Source of the DNA: Sphingobacterium hungaricum
GTDB taxonomy: Bacteria > Bacteroidota > Bacteroidia > Sphingobacteriales > Sphingobacteriaceae
DNA: 64,000 nt
Direction: 5' to 3'
Assembly: GCF_015210005.1 (NCBI RefSeq)
Contig: NZ_MU158698.1
Coordinates: 1,001,009-1,065,008 of the forward strand
Shown here: positions 53,931-62,892 of the stretch, one piece after another
Position numbering within the stretch: the stretch's first letter is position 1
Layout: every line of letters begins with the position of its first letter
Made by a program: the position numbers and the translations under genes
The notes under the pieces: model-generated
Seen by the model: the letters and a program-made list of their open reading frames with translations, nothing else
The model's database searches: none
What the model was told of the DNA's origin: nothing

Positions 53931-54352
53931 TACTGTCAAATTAATAATTGTATCAAGAAAATGTTGCAAAGAAGCCCTAGCATCATTAACTCAAAGGCAA
54001 TGTAGAAAATTAAAACGAAAGAATAAGAATATTTATTTACAAAATTTTAATTTATTTAAATCAGAAGTAATAAAAAGATAATCTAAATTATTTTTTTATT
54101 TGATTCTAGCATACTATGCTCACATTTCTGTTCTATTACAATCAATATTCTAATTTTTTGAAATAAAAATATTTTTTTCATTAACAAAACAAATAACGCG
54201 TTAGTTTGAAGTAATTTATTTATAAAAATCAATCTAAAAAATTAAAAATATTTCTTCTAAAACAACTTTTGTTAAATCTCTAGGGCCGACTTAGCCAGAA
54301 AATCACATTTTTTTAGTAGTTTTATGATTTCCAAAAATCTCATTAAGATTAC
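53931..54352. other. AT-rich spacer between divergent sigma-factor and mrp operons
   Basis: This 422-base stretch is extremely A/T-rich with many homopolymer tracts and must hold the promoters for both divergent operons. No exact TAnnTTTG box was found on either strand that could be assigned with confidence. No gene, strong hairpin or repeat was seen. Confidence 0.6.
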
Positions 54353-56665
54353 ATGCTATTAACTGTTTTATTAGGTTTAATACTATCCATATTTCTTGTT
54401 CCGTTTGGAAAGTTTGTAAAATCAAAATGGAGTGTTCTGTTGACGCTTGTTCCTGGGTTGATTTTTGTGTATTATCTTTTTCATATTTCTAGCGTATCTG
54501 AGGGATCTGTCTTTTTTCAGCACACGGATTGGATACCGTCTTTGGGAATCAATTTTGACTTTAAGCTTGACGGCCTTTCATTATTATTTGTTTTATTGAT
54601 ATCGGGAGTTGGTACGGCTATATTCTTCTATGCTTTAAGCTACTTAAAAGGACATCCCTTTATTGACAGGTTCTTTGGATACCTCTGTCTATTTATGGCG
54701 GCAATGATGGGTGTTGTTCTTTCAGATAATATTCTTCTTTTATTCGTTTTCTGGGAATTGACGAGCATAAGCTCCTTCTTTCTTATCGGTTTCAATAATG
54801 ACAATCAAGATTCCCGTAAAAGTGCATTGACAGCATTAAGCATTACAGGCATAGGCGGTTTTTTCTTACTCGCTGGGCTAATTTTAATTGGAAATGTAGC
54901 AGGAACATTTTCGTTTACTGAACTTATCGATAAGAGAGACGTACTGATTAACCATAACTTATACCCAGCAATTCTAGGGTTCGTCTTTCTCGGAGCATTT
55001 ACTAAATCTGCACAATTCCCTTTTCATTTTTGGTTGCCTGGGGCAATGAAAGCACCTACGCCAGTTTCGGCTTATTTACATTCCGCTACGATGGTAAAAG
55101 CCGGCATTTATTTGCTGGCAAGATTTTTCCCTATTTTGGGAGGAACGGATTTGTGGATGTATACCTTGGTTGGAGTCGGTGGATTCACGATGCTGTATGC
55201 GTCTATCCATTCTCTGTTCCGGGTAGATTTAAAAGGGATTTTAGCCTATTCAACAATTTCAGCATTAGGAATTTTGACTTTCCTAATCGGAATGGGAACC
55301 AAAGAATCGATTATTGCCGCGAGTGTATTTGTACTGGTGCACGCATTGTATAAGGCTACATTATTTCTTGTGACAGGAATAATCGACCACGAAACTGGAA
55401 CTCGAGACATTACGGTATTGTCAGGACTCAGAAAAGTTTTGCCCCCCGTTTTTTTAGCATCCGGTTTAGCGGCCCTATCGAGTGCGGGATTACCTTTAAC
55501 TTTCGGTTTTATTGGTAAAGATTTAATCTATGAAGCGACTTTGCATTTCGAAGAAAATTGGGCGTTAATCTTAACGATACTTGCTGTCGTAACCAATACA
55601 GGACTTGTGGTGGCTGGCTTTTTGGCTGGATTAAAACCTTTTACGGGAAAGCTGCCTCAATCTTTTGAGAAAGTCCATTTACCGTATAAATCCATGTGGA
55701 TCCCTCCATTAATTTTGGCAGTTCTTGGCCTTGTCTTTGGTGTCTTGCCAGGAGTAACAGGTAATTTACTGAACCATCAAGCAGCCAATGCTATTCTTGG
55801 ACAGGAAACATCCATGCATTTGGCTATTTGGCACGGCAGCGTAAACACTGTTTTAATATTAAGTTTAGCAACTTTGGCTTGTGGAATTTTTATTTATTTA
55901 TCATTTAAGCCAAGTTATTCCAAACTTCAATTCATCGAAAAATTTGAAAATTTATCCCCGAAACATATTTTTAAGGGGTATGCCGTGGATATTTTCAGAT
56001 TTTCAACATGGTATACGAATAAACTTCATAACGGCTATTTAAGGTCTTACCATCTAAAAATCATTCTTTTCGCAGAAATTCTATTGGGTTATAAATTGTG
56101 GATCAGCGGTCCAGTCTCCATTGATTTTAGTAATTTAAGTACGCTATCGATCTATGAAGTCGGAGTCGTATTGGTATTGATCGGTGCATTATTTATTGTT
56201 GTAACAACACCTTCAAGACTGACCTCCGTCGTTTCGATGAGCGTAATCGGTTATTGCATCTGTTTAATTTATGTATTTTACAGTGCACCAGATTTAGCCA
56301 TGACCCAATTTTCGATTGACACATTAAGTACTGTTTTATTTGTCTTGGTGCTCTACAAACTTCCCGGATTTATTAATTTCACTGGAAAGGCGGTGCTATA
56401 CAGGGATGGTATAGTTGCTCTAGGATTCGGAGCCATTTTATCCCTAATTGCTTTGAAAGTCAACAACGAACCGGTTGTAAAAGAGATTACTGAATTCTAT
56501 GGAGAAAACTCTTACTTGCTGGCGAAGGGAAAAAATGTTGTGAATGTAATTTTAGTTGATTTTAGAGGAATAGACACGATGTTTGAGACTGTGGTCTTGA
56601 GCATAGCGGCTATTGGAGTTTACAGTTTATTACGATTACGCTTAAAACCTACAGAAAAAGAATAA
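54353..56665 (+). CDS. mrpA: Na+/H+ antiporter subunit A (MrpA/MnhA)
   Basis: This is the largest subunit of the Mrp complex, which exports Na+ in exchange for protons. The 770-residue membrane protein has a NuoL-like proton-channel core (FVFWELTSISSFFLIGF, KSAQFPFHFWLPGAMKAPTPVSAYLHSATM shortened to its core PFHFWLPGAMKAPTPVSAYL, then FRVDLKGILAYSTISALG). A C-terminal module follows (YVFYSAPDLAMTQFSIDT and FRGIDTMFETVVL) that corresponds to the MbhD/MbhE part of long MrpA proteins. It starts the seven-gene operon; its stop codon directly abuts the mrpB ATG. Confidence 0.94.
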   Translation: MLLTVLLGLILSIFLVPFGKFVKSKWSVLLTLVPGLIFVYYLFHISSVSEGSVFFQHTDWIPSLGINFDFKLDGLSLLFVLLISGVGTAIFFYALSYLKGHPFIDRFFGYLCLFMAAMMGVVLSDNILLLFVFWELTSISSFFLIGFNNDNQDSRKSALTALSITGIGGFFLLAGLILIGNVAGTFSFTELIDKRDVLINHNLYPAILGFVFLGAFTKSAQFPFHFWLPGAMKAPTPVSAYLHSATMVKAGIYLLARFFPILGGTDLWMYTLVGVGGFTMLYASIHSLFRVDLKGILAYSTISALGILTFLIGMGTKESIIAASVFVLVHALYKATLFLVTGIIDHETGTRDITVLSGLRKVLPPVFLASGLAALSSAGLPLTFGFIGKDLIYEATLHFEENWALILTILAVVTNTGLVVAGFLAGLKPFTGKLPQSFEKVHLPYKSMWIPPLILAVLGLVFGVLPGVTGNLLNHQAANAILGQETSMHLAIWHGSVNTVLILSLATLACGIFIYLSFKPSYSKLQFIEKFENLSPKHIFKGYAVDIFRFSTWYTNKLHNGYLRSYHLKIILFAEILLGYKLWISGPVSIDFSNLSTLSIYEVGVVLVLIGALFIVVTTPSRLTSVVSMSVIGYCICLIYVFYSAPDLAMTQFSIDTLSTVLFVLVLYKLPGFINFTGKAVLYRDGIVALGFGAILSLIALKVNNEPVVKEITEFYGENSYLLAKGKNVVNVILVDFRGIDTMFETVVLSIAAIGVYSLLRLRLKPTEKE

Positions 56666-57079
56666 ATGAGAAGTATTATTTTACAAACAGCAACAAAATA
56701 TCTGTTGCCAATATTATTGCTCTTCTCGGTGTTCCTATTATTGAGAGGACATTACGAACCGGGAGGAGGTTTTGTCGGAGGCTTGGTTGCGTCGATTGCG
56801 TTCGTATTGCACAGTTTTGCCTTCGGGACAGAAAACACGATGAAAATCCTTAGAAGAAAACCGATGTCCTTAATTCCAATAGGATTAGGAATTGCAGCTT
56901 TATCAGTAATCGCACCAACATTTTTCGGTCTTCCGCCAATGACGGGCTTATGGTTTGAAGAACCCATTCCCGTAATCGGAATGATAGGCTCTTCTCTGTT
57001 TTTCGATTTAGGAGTTTACTTAGTTGTGATTGGTGTTGTATTGACCATTTTGTTTACCATCTCATTGACTGAAGATTAA
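56666..57079 (+). CDS. mrpB: Na+/H+ antiporter subunit B (MrpB)
   Basis: This small membrane subunit of the Mrp complex has 137 residues and four hydrophobic segments. The N-terminal [20 protein letters not shown] and the loop [20 protein letters not shown] are the MrpB signature. It begins immediately after the mrpA stop codon and is followed by mrpC after one base, so translation is probably coupled. Confidence 0.93.
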   Translation: MRSIILQTATKYLLPILLLFSVFLLLRGHYEPGGGFVGGLVASIAFVLHSFAFGTENTMKILRRKPMSLIPIGLGIAALSVIAPTFFGLPPMTGLWFEEPIPVIGMIGSSLFFDLGVYLVVIGVVLTILFTISLTED

Positions 57080-57080
57080 T

Positions 57081-57437
57081 ATGGAGTTACTGTTAATATT
57101 AGTTTTGGGACTTTTATACGCTGGGGGTATTTATATGATCTTGCGCAGGAGCTTGGTCAAACTTCTCTTAGGAATTATTTTGCTAGGTAACGCGACAAAT
57201 ATTTTAATTTTTGTTTTAGGATCATTAACCAAAGGGAAACCTCCTGTTATTGATGCTGACTTTAAGATTTTTCAGGATGTTTATGCAGATCCCATTCCTC
57301 AGGCATTGATTCTGACAGCGATTGTCATCAGTTTTGCCTTGACAGCTTTTGCCATTGTTTTGCTTAAACGTGTTTATGCTTTGGTAAATTCAGACGATTT
57401 AGATGATTTAAATACACCGGAGGAAGAAGATATATGA
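57081..57437 (+). CDS. mrpC: Na+/H+ antiporter subunit C (MrpC, NuoK-like)
   Basis: The 118-residue membrane subunit resembles complex I NuoK. The sequence YMILRRSLVKLLLGIILLGNATNI matches, in shorter form, the NuoK/MrpC pattern (LVKLLLGIILLGNATN), and DPIPQALILTAIVISFALTA is its conserved third helix. The last four bases overlap the mrpD start (ATGA), a standard coupling in mrp operons. Confidence 0.94.
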   Translation: MELLLILVLGLLYAGGIYMILRRSLVKLLLGIILLGNATNILIFVLGSLTKGKPPVIDADFKIFQDVYADPIPQALILTAIVISFALTAFAIVLLKRVYALVNSDDLDDLNTPEEEDI

Positions 57438-58936
57438 TCGATAATCACATTTTAGCTCCAGTATTTATTCATTTATTAACAGCAATTGTACAATTAATTG
57501 CTTGGAGAAAGACTGTCACGCAGCGTTTCTTGAGTATAGGCGGAACTTTCCTAGGATTGCTGATTGCGATCCGTCTTTTCACAAAAGTATATAATGAGGG
57601 TATTTTAACGATGAATGCATCCAATTGGGATGCGCCATTTGGAATTGTCTTTGTTGCAGATACGTTAAGTACAACCTTGGTCCTACTCACTTCAATTGCA
57701 GGTTTTGCAGTTTCCATTTTCTCTGCCACCGGATTGAGCAGACAGCGCATGCGCTATGGATATTTCCCCATTTTCCATTTCTTATTAATGGGTCTGAATG
57801 GCGCATTTCTGACAGGAGATATTTTCAATCTTTACGTTTGGTTTGAGGTCATTATTATTTCTTCTTTTGTCTTAATGACTTTGGGAGGTCGCAAAGCCCA
57901 GTTAGAGGGTGGTGTAAAATACATGGCCATGAACATTTTGGCATCGACTTTTTTCCTGACAGGAATTGGAATTTTGTATGGGATTACCGGTACTTTGAAT
58001 ATGGCAGACTTGGCTTTAAAAATCCAGCTTGTACAAAATCAGACTTTGGTCGGCATTACGTCTTGTTTTTTCATTATAGGATTTGGTATAAAATCAGCTG
58101 TATTTCCATTGTATTTCTGGCTTCCATCTTCCTACCACACGCCTCCATCGGCTGTCGCAGCAACTTTCGGAGGTTTGCTGACAAAAGTTGGTATTTATGC
58201 GATGTATCGCGTTTTCAGTTTGATTTTTGTGCCTGACGAATTCACAAAAGACTTACTTATGGGAATGGCCATACTGACAATTCTTACCGGAGCATTTGGA
58301 GCGTTGATCAAAACAAATATTCGACGACTATTTTCCTATTTAATAGTCTGCCATATAGGATTTATGATAGGCGGATTGGCAATGTTCAACAAAGCGGCAT
58401 TGATGGGAGCTGTGTTCTATTTAATTCATGACATTATGGTCAAAACAAACTTGTTCTTGATCGCAGGAGTAATCAGACAACTTGGAGGTACAATGGATAT
58501 GACTAAATTAGGCGGCATTTATAAAGAATATCCAAAAATATCCCTGCTGATGGCCTTGGTGTTATTTTCATTAGTTGGGATTCCACCGCTATCGGGTTTT
58601 TGGCCGAAAATATATTTATTTCAAGCTGCCTTTGAATACAATCAGTATTTTTATGTCGCTGCACTAATTATCGGGAGCTTTTTCACCTTATACGTGATTG
58701 CGAAAATGTGGTCGGAGGTTTTTTGGAAAGACCCATCTTCAGATGAAGTGATTGAGGATAAATTTAAACCCTTGCCTCTTTTTAGAAAAATACTTTTAAT
58801 ATTACCAATTTGTATCTTATGCTCGGTCACGTTATTTATTGGCTTAAATGCGGAAGCAGTGATACAAGTTACGGAGCGAATAGTTAATCAAATGTTAGAT
58901 ACTCGACCTTATATCGAGGCAGTATTGGGAAAATAA
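57434..58936 (+). CDS. mrpD: Na+/H+ antiporter subunit D (MrpD, NuoN/M-like)
   Basis: This second large ion-translocating subunit is a 500-residue NuoM/NuoN-like protein. Conserved features are NLYVWFEVIIISSFVLMTLG with the channel Glu, KSAVFPLYFWLPSSYHTPPS with the channel Lys, and the broken-helix region TNIRRLFSYLIVCHIGFM. It overlaps mrpC by four bases and precedes mrpE by 12 bases. Its similarity to MrpA is limited to the channel core, as usual. Confidence 0.94.
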   Translation: MIDNHILAPVFIHLLTAIVQLIAWRKTVTQRFLSIGGTFLGLLIAIRLFTKVYNEGILTMNASNWDAPFGIVFVADTLSTTLVLLTSIAGFAVSIFSATGLSRQRMRYGYFPIFHFLLMGLNGAFLTGDIFNLYVWFEVIIISSFVLMTLGGRKAQLEGGVKYMAMNILASTFFLTGIGILYGITGTLNMADLALKIQLVQNQTLVGITSCFFIIGFGIKSAVFPLYFWLPSSYHTPPSAVAATFGGLLTKVGIYAMYRVFSLIFVPDEFTKDLLMGMAILTILTGAFGALIKTNIRRLFSYLIVCHIGFMIGGLAMFNKAALMGAVFYLIHDIMVKTNLFLIAGVIRQLGGTMDMTKLGGIYKEYPKISLLMALVLFSLVGIPPLSGFWPKIYLFQAAFEYNQYFYVAALIIGSFFTLYVIAKMWSEVFWKDPSSDEVIEDKFKPLPLFRKILLILPICILCSVTLFIGLNAEAVIQVTERIVNQMLDTRPYIEAVLGK

Positions 58937-58948
58937 AAATGTAAGTCA

Positions 58949-59425
58949 ATGATCAGACAGTTTTTAATGAACCTCTTACTATCCTTTATTTGGGTAGCCT
59001 TAACGGGTTCCATGTACTACAGTAATTTTGTATTCGGATTTATGCTCGGATTCTTTATCCTATGGATCATGAACCGAAATGAAACCGATCAGCGTTACTT
59101 TTATCGAGTTCCCAAAATCATCAGCTTTATCTTTTATTTTCTGCTTGAAATGATCAAAGCGAATTTACAGGTGGCTTATGATGTAATTACGCCAAAATAT
59201 TTCTTTAAACCCGGTGTGGTGCGCTATCCGCTTAATGCAAAAACAGAATTTGAAATTAACTTACTTTCTACATTTATCTCATTGACTCCAGGGACGTTGA
59301 TTCTGGATATCAGTGAAGATAATAAGACCATTTATATCCACGTCATGTATTTGAATGATCCGGATGAATTTGTGAGAAACTTAAAAACGGGTGTAGAAAG
59401 AAGATTACTAGAAATATTACGATGA
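58949..59425 (+). CDS. mrpE: Na+/H+ antiporter subunit E (MrpE)
   Basis: The 158-residue subunit has two or three membrane spans near the N-terminus and a cytoplasmic C-terminal domain. VYFLLEMIKANLQVAYDVITP (here FYFLLEMIKANLQVAYDV), FEINLLSTFISLTPGTLILD and IYIHVMYLNDPDEF are characteristic of MrpE. It overlaps mrpF by four bases. Confidence 0.92.
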   Translation: MIRQFLMNLLLSFIWVALTGSMYYSNFVFGFMLGFFILWIMNRNETDQRYFYRVPKIISFIFYFLLEMIKANLQVAYDVITPKYFFKPGVVRYPLNAKTEFEINLLSTFISLTPGTLILDISEDNKTIYIHVMYLNDPDEFVRNLKTGVERRLLEILR

Positions 59426-59694
59426 CATTAGAATCCTATTTTGATTTTTTTATCCTTCCTGTATTGACCATATCGGTGATATTGGTTTTTATACGTTTGT
59501 ATAAAGGACCAACAGTTGTGGATCGTGTCGTAGCATTAGATTTGATTATTACAATTGGGATTGGAATCATTACCGTTTACAGCATTCGTTCCAATCAAAA
59601 GGTGTTTTTAGATGTGGCCATTATCTTAGCGCTCATTGCATTTTTGGGAACAATTGCTTTTGCTTATTACATAGAACAAAGAAAAGATGATTAA
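59422..59694 (+). CDS. mrpF: Na+/H+ antiporter subunit F (MrpF)
   Basis: The 90-residue subunit has three hydrophobic segments. IRLYKGPTVVDRVVALDLI and VFLDVAIILALIAFLGTIAF are the MrpF family signature. It overlaps mrpE by four bases and mrpG by eight bases, so these small genes are tightly coupled. Confidence 0.93.
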   Translation: MTLESYFDFFILPVLTISVILVFIRLYKGPTVVDRVVALDLIITIGIGIITVYSIRSNQKVFLDVAIILALIAFLGTIAFAYYIEQRKDD

Positions 59695-60112
59695 TATTCT
59701 ATTAGCCATAATCAGCACCATCGGTGCGCTATCCATATTATTTGCATCAATCGGTATTTTGAGAATGCCAGATTTCTACCTGCGCCTTTCGGTTACGGTA
59801 AAAGCTTCTACGCTGGGTGTTGGTTTATTATTAATTTGTGCGTCAATTATGTTCCCCGATGTTTCCGTGACCACGAAAGCCATTGCCATCGTTTTCTTTT
59901 TGATTATTACTGCTCCTATCGGCGCTCATATGATTGGACGCGCAGCATACTTTACTGGAACTCCGCTATGGAAAGGCACCATCGTCGATCAATTGGCTGG
60001 CATGTACAACAAAGAAACACATGAGTTGGAAAGCGATCCTTCACAAGTCCCCCCTTCGGAGGAACTTAATGAAGAAGAAAATATCGCTCGGACAGAGGAT
60101 GAGACGGATTAA
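59687..60112 (+). CDS. mrpG: Na+/H+ antiporter subunit G (MrpG)
   Basis: The 141-residue last subunit of the Mrp complex has three membrane segments. GILRMPDFYLRLSVTVKASTLG is the conserved MrpG motif, followed by FFLIITAPIGAHMIGRAAYF. The C-terminal tail is unusually acidic and hydrophilic (ESDPSQVPPSEELNEEENIA). It closes the mrpABCDEFG operon; only a weak AT hairpin follows, so the terminator is unclear. Confidence 0.92.
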   Translation: MINILLAIISTIGALSILFASIGILRMPDFYLRLSVTVKASTLGVGLLLICASIMFPDVSVTTKAIAIVFFLIITAPIGAHMIGRAAYFTGTPLWKGTIVDQLAGMYNKETHELESDPSQVPPSEELNEEENIARTEDETD

Positions 60113-60262
60113 AACCGTTGATAAACTAAAGATTACTAGTTCAATTTTTTTTTAAATTGGCGTTGTTAAATTTAGTTAAATCAAATGCCTCAAATTTAAA
60201 TTTCGGTAACTTCGAACTTTTAGCATCAAATTGATTAGCCAAGGTGTTAATTAATTAAAAAA

Positions 60263-60294
60263 TTGTAAAAAGTAACTATATTATAATAATTTTG
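60263..60294 (+). promoter_or_regulatory. Candidate promoter of the SurA-like gene
   Basis: TTG (60263-60265), a 21-base spacer and TAATTTTG (60287-60294) fit the Bacteroidota -33/-7 pattern. The ATG of the downstream gene lies 46 bases later. Confidence 0.55.
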
Positions 60295-60340
60295 TACTAT
60301 TGGTATTTTACTGAAAGCATATAGTTGATTAATCATTTAA

Positions 60341-61711
60341 ATGAAAAAATATATATTCTCAATTCTCCTTCCTTTGTTATTTGTATTTTCAAAAGGATAT
60401 TCACAAGACAAGCTAATTGACAGAGTTGTAGCGACCGTGGGTTCTAATATAATCTTGCAATCTGATGTTGACATGCAATACGCTCAGGCATTGGCGCAAG
60501 GCGCAACAGGCGATGCTGAAAAACACAAATGTTATTTACTGCAACAACTGCTTACTCAAAAGTTGTTAGCGCAACAAGCAGCGATTGACTCCATCGAAGT
60601 TTCGGAAGCTGAAGTTGATGACGATTTGAATAGAAGAATGCGCTATATGACGCAACAATTTGGAAGCAAAGAAAGATTAGAGAAATTCTTAAACAGATCT
60701 GTTCTACAATATAAAGAAGAGATGCGCCCGAACATTGCGGAGCAATTAAAAGCTCAACGAATGCAACAGACAATTGTCCAAAAGATAAACGTTACACCTC
60801 AAGAAGTAAAACGGTATTTTGAAAGCTTAGATAAAGACAGTTTGCCTTATTTCAATACGGAAGTTGAAATTGGCGAAATTGTCATCAACCCTGTTCTGAC
60901 GAAAGAAGAAAAAGAGCAGTTCCGCACAAAAGCAGAAGGTTATCGCCAACAAGTTTTAGCTGGCTCTGATTTTGGAACTGTTGCCAGACTTTATTCGGAA
61001 GATGGATCAGCGCCTTATGGTGGTGATTTAGGTTTTGCAACGCGCGAAAGCTATGTGAAAGAATTTTCTGCGATGGCATTTAAATTAAAGAAAGGTGAAG
61101 TCTCTCCCGTATTTGAAACGCAATATGGTTTCCACTTTTTGCAAGTATTAGAACGCCGTGGCGAGGAAGTAAACGTACGCCACGTACTGATTAAAACGAA
61201 GCCGACCCCTACAGCCTTAGCAAGAACAAAAGAAAAAATTGACAGCGTATACAATCTAGTGAAAACTGGAAAAATGACATTCAGCACTGCTGCAGCTTTA
61301 TATTCAGACAACAATGAAACGAAATTTTCTGGAGGTATGGTGATGAACCAACAGTCTGAAAGCCGTTCAACGCTGATCCCTGTTGACGCATTGGATAAAG
61401 CATTATTTACGTCGATTGACCCACTGAAACCTGGAGAATATTCGACTCCTCAACAATTTACTGATCCTCGTACTGGCGATGTTGGTTTTCGATTTAATTT
61501 CTTAAAAACACGGATCCCTCCTCATGCGGCAAATCTAGACCAAGATTTTGCTAAAGTGCAAGAGGCGGCGCAGATGGACAAAGTGAACAGAAAATTAAGT
61601 GAGTGGTTTGAAATGCGTAGGTTGAACACGTACATCCACATTAACGACGATTTTGGAACATGCGATGACTTAAAGATCTGGACTAAAAATTCGGAACTCG
61701 CAACAAAATAA
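60341..61711 (+). CDS. SurA-like periplasmic peptidyl-prolyl isomerase/chaperone
   Basis: This periplasmic chaperone is predicted to assist outer-membrane protein folding. The 456-residue protein has a cleavable signal peptide (MKKYIFSILLPLLFVFSKGYS). A SurA-type N-terminal domain follows (LIDRVVATVGSNIILQSDVD, then the helical SEAEVDDDLNRRMRYMTQQFG). The first parvulin domain is clear (GSDFGTVARLYSEDGSAPYG, GDLGFATRESYVKEFSAMAF, VFETQYGFHFLQVLERR), and the second is more divergent (VRHVLIKTKPTP, FSTAAALYSDNNETKFSGG). It stands alone with its own promoter and a very strong terminator. PrsA/PpiD-type naming is possible, but the SurA layout fits better. Confidence 0.9.
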   Translation: MKKYIFSILLPLLFVFSKGYSQDKLIDRVVATVGSNIILQSDVDMQYAQALAQGATGDAEKHKCYLLQQLLTQKLLAQQAAIDSIEVSEAEVDDDLNRRMRYMTQQFGSKERLEKFLNRSVLQYKEEMRPNIAEQLKAQRMQQTIVQKINVTPQEVKRYFESLDKDSLPYFNTEVEIGEIVINPVLTKEEKEQFRTKAEGYRQQVLAGSDFGTVARLYSEDGSAPYGGDLGFATRESYVKEFSAMAFKLKKGEVSPVFETQYGFHFLQVLERRGEEVNVRHVLIKTKPTPTALARTKEKIDSVYNLVKTGKMTFSTAAALYSDNNETKFSGGMVMNQQSESRSTLIPVDALDKALFTSIDPLKPGEYSTPQQFTDPRTGDVGFRFNFLKTRIPPHAANLDQDFAKVQEAAQMDKVNRKLSEWFEMRRLNTYIHINDDFGTCDDLKIWTKNSELATK

Positions 61712-61722
61712 GTTCCATTTTA

Positions 61723-61772
61723 ATACCTACAAAAAGAGCCAAGTTTTAAAACTTGGCTCTTTTTGTAGGTAT
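61723..61772. terminator. 50-bp perfect palindrome, bidirectional terminator
   Basis: The 25-base arm at 61723-61747 is exactly complementary to 61748-61772 with no spacer. The core AAAAAGAGCCAAG/CTTGGCTCTTTTT gives A and T tracts on both sides of a GC-containing stem, so it can terminate on either strand. It lies 11 bases after the SurA-like gene and faces the convergent NTF2-like gene. Confidence 0.9.
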
Positions 61773-61874
61773 AGCGACTATTATATTCAAAATTTTATTA
61801 TGAAATATCAATAAGTATCTTCTTTTCAATAAGTGATTAGATTTAAAAAATAGCTCCGTTTTTAAGCTTAGTAA

Positions 61875-61988
61875 TTGCAGCTTAATGAGCCGTCTACAAA
61901 TGATAAAATAGTTTTCTTATCATTAGCAACGCTACTCTTCAGCGGAGTAACTATGCTGCAAAAGAAATATGGAAATCCAGCCGCTTAA
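61875..61988 (+). pseudogene. Possible remnant of a secreted-protein gene start
   Basis: A 37-codon open stretch contains KIVFLSLATLLFSGVTMLQK, which looks like a signal peptide, and ends NPAA before TAA. It has no ATG in frame at its start, only a TTG. An ATG at 61900 lies one frame away and would read into the hydrophobic run after a single-base indel. It is most simply a decayed 5' gene end, but chance cannot be excluded. Confidence 0.25.
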
Positions 61989-62008
61989 ATAGATTGATTA
62001 AGATGCTA

Positions 62009-62869
62009 TTATCTTTCGAACATCATCTCCAAAATAACTTTCCATTGATAATCATCTTTTAATTGCCAAATACGGATGTAATTAAACTTTACGGTTTTAT
62101 CTTTAAAGCCAACAGTTGCTGTTCCATTGGTGTACCCAAACTCGCCACTGTAAGCGCGCCCTACTCCCGTTGGTTCTGTTTCTATAACGATACGCTCCTT
62201 TTTCAGAAAATCCAACACCGCCTTCTTTCCTTCCATCTCTTGTTTCCATGGAAAGTAAAAGCGCACGTCGTCAGCCAAAAACTCATTATAACCTGTTTCA
62301 GTATTTGCTTTCAGAACGGTAGAGAAAAGTTCATCCGTTTGAGTTATTATCTCTTCGCGCTGTTGTAGTCTGACTTTAGAGCGATGTTTTAAATACCAAG
62401 AATCGTCTGGTTCAGAATATACCAAATCAGATTTGACACCAGTGCCATAATTTTCGACCTCTGTTCTTACATGCACTTTCCAATTCCCTTTCCGATCTCT
62501 TTTCCAAACTGTCAGGTATTGCCCGTGACGTTTGACGGCACCGACTTTTTGAAATTGAAGAGGACCCGATGTGACGCCCCAGTCTAAGCTTTTTGACACG
62601 ATCGCAAAATTCGGATCCCAAGTCAATATATCAGGAATGTTGGGTCTATTATCCAAATAATTAACTGCATTTACGGCAGAAGGCACGTAAAATGTGGATT
62701 CCTTATCAACAATGGACTTAAAAGCCGCATGAGGATTTTCAGTTTTGGAAATATATGCTGCATTGCGATCTGCTGTAATCAGTCCACCAACTTTATCTGG
62801 CAATTGAGCATTCGCGATATGTATAGAAATTGTTAAAAAAAGTATTAATAAAGTTTTATGACAGTTCAT
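62009..62869 (-). CDS. Secreted protein with two NTF2-like (SnoaL/DUF4440-type) domains
   Basis: The function is unknown. The 286-residue product has a signal peptide (MNCHKTLLILFLTISIHIANA). Two similar units follow: the first ends YLTVWKRDRKGNWKVHVRTE, and the second begins LFSTVLKANTETGYNEFLAD and ends YIRIWQLKDDYQWKVILEM. The pattern of a helix start, a FLADDVRFYFP-like strand and a closing W-K-V strand pair is typical of the NTF2-like fold. No catalytic residues can be assigned. It converges with the SurA-like gene and lies 23 bases downstream of cysS on the same strand. Confidence 0.75.
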   Translation of the reverse strand: MNCHKTLLILFLTISIHIANAQLPDKVGGLITADRNAAYISKTENPHAAFKSIVDKESTFYVPSAVNAVNYLDNRPNIPDILTWDPNFAIVSKSLDWGVTSGPLQFQKVGAVKRHGQYLTVWKRDRKGNWKVHVRTEVENYGTGVKSDLVYSEPDDSWYLKHRSKVRLQQREEIITQTDELFSTVLKANTETGYNEFLADDVRFYFPWKQEMEGKKAVLDFLKKERIVIETEPTGVGRAYSGEFGYTNGTATVGFKDKTVKFNYIRIWQLKDDYQWKVILEMMFER

Positions 62870-62892
62870 TTAGCTATTTTATATGCTCACAA

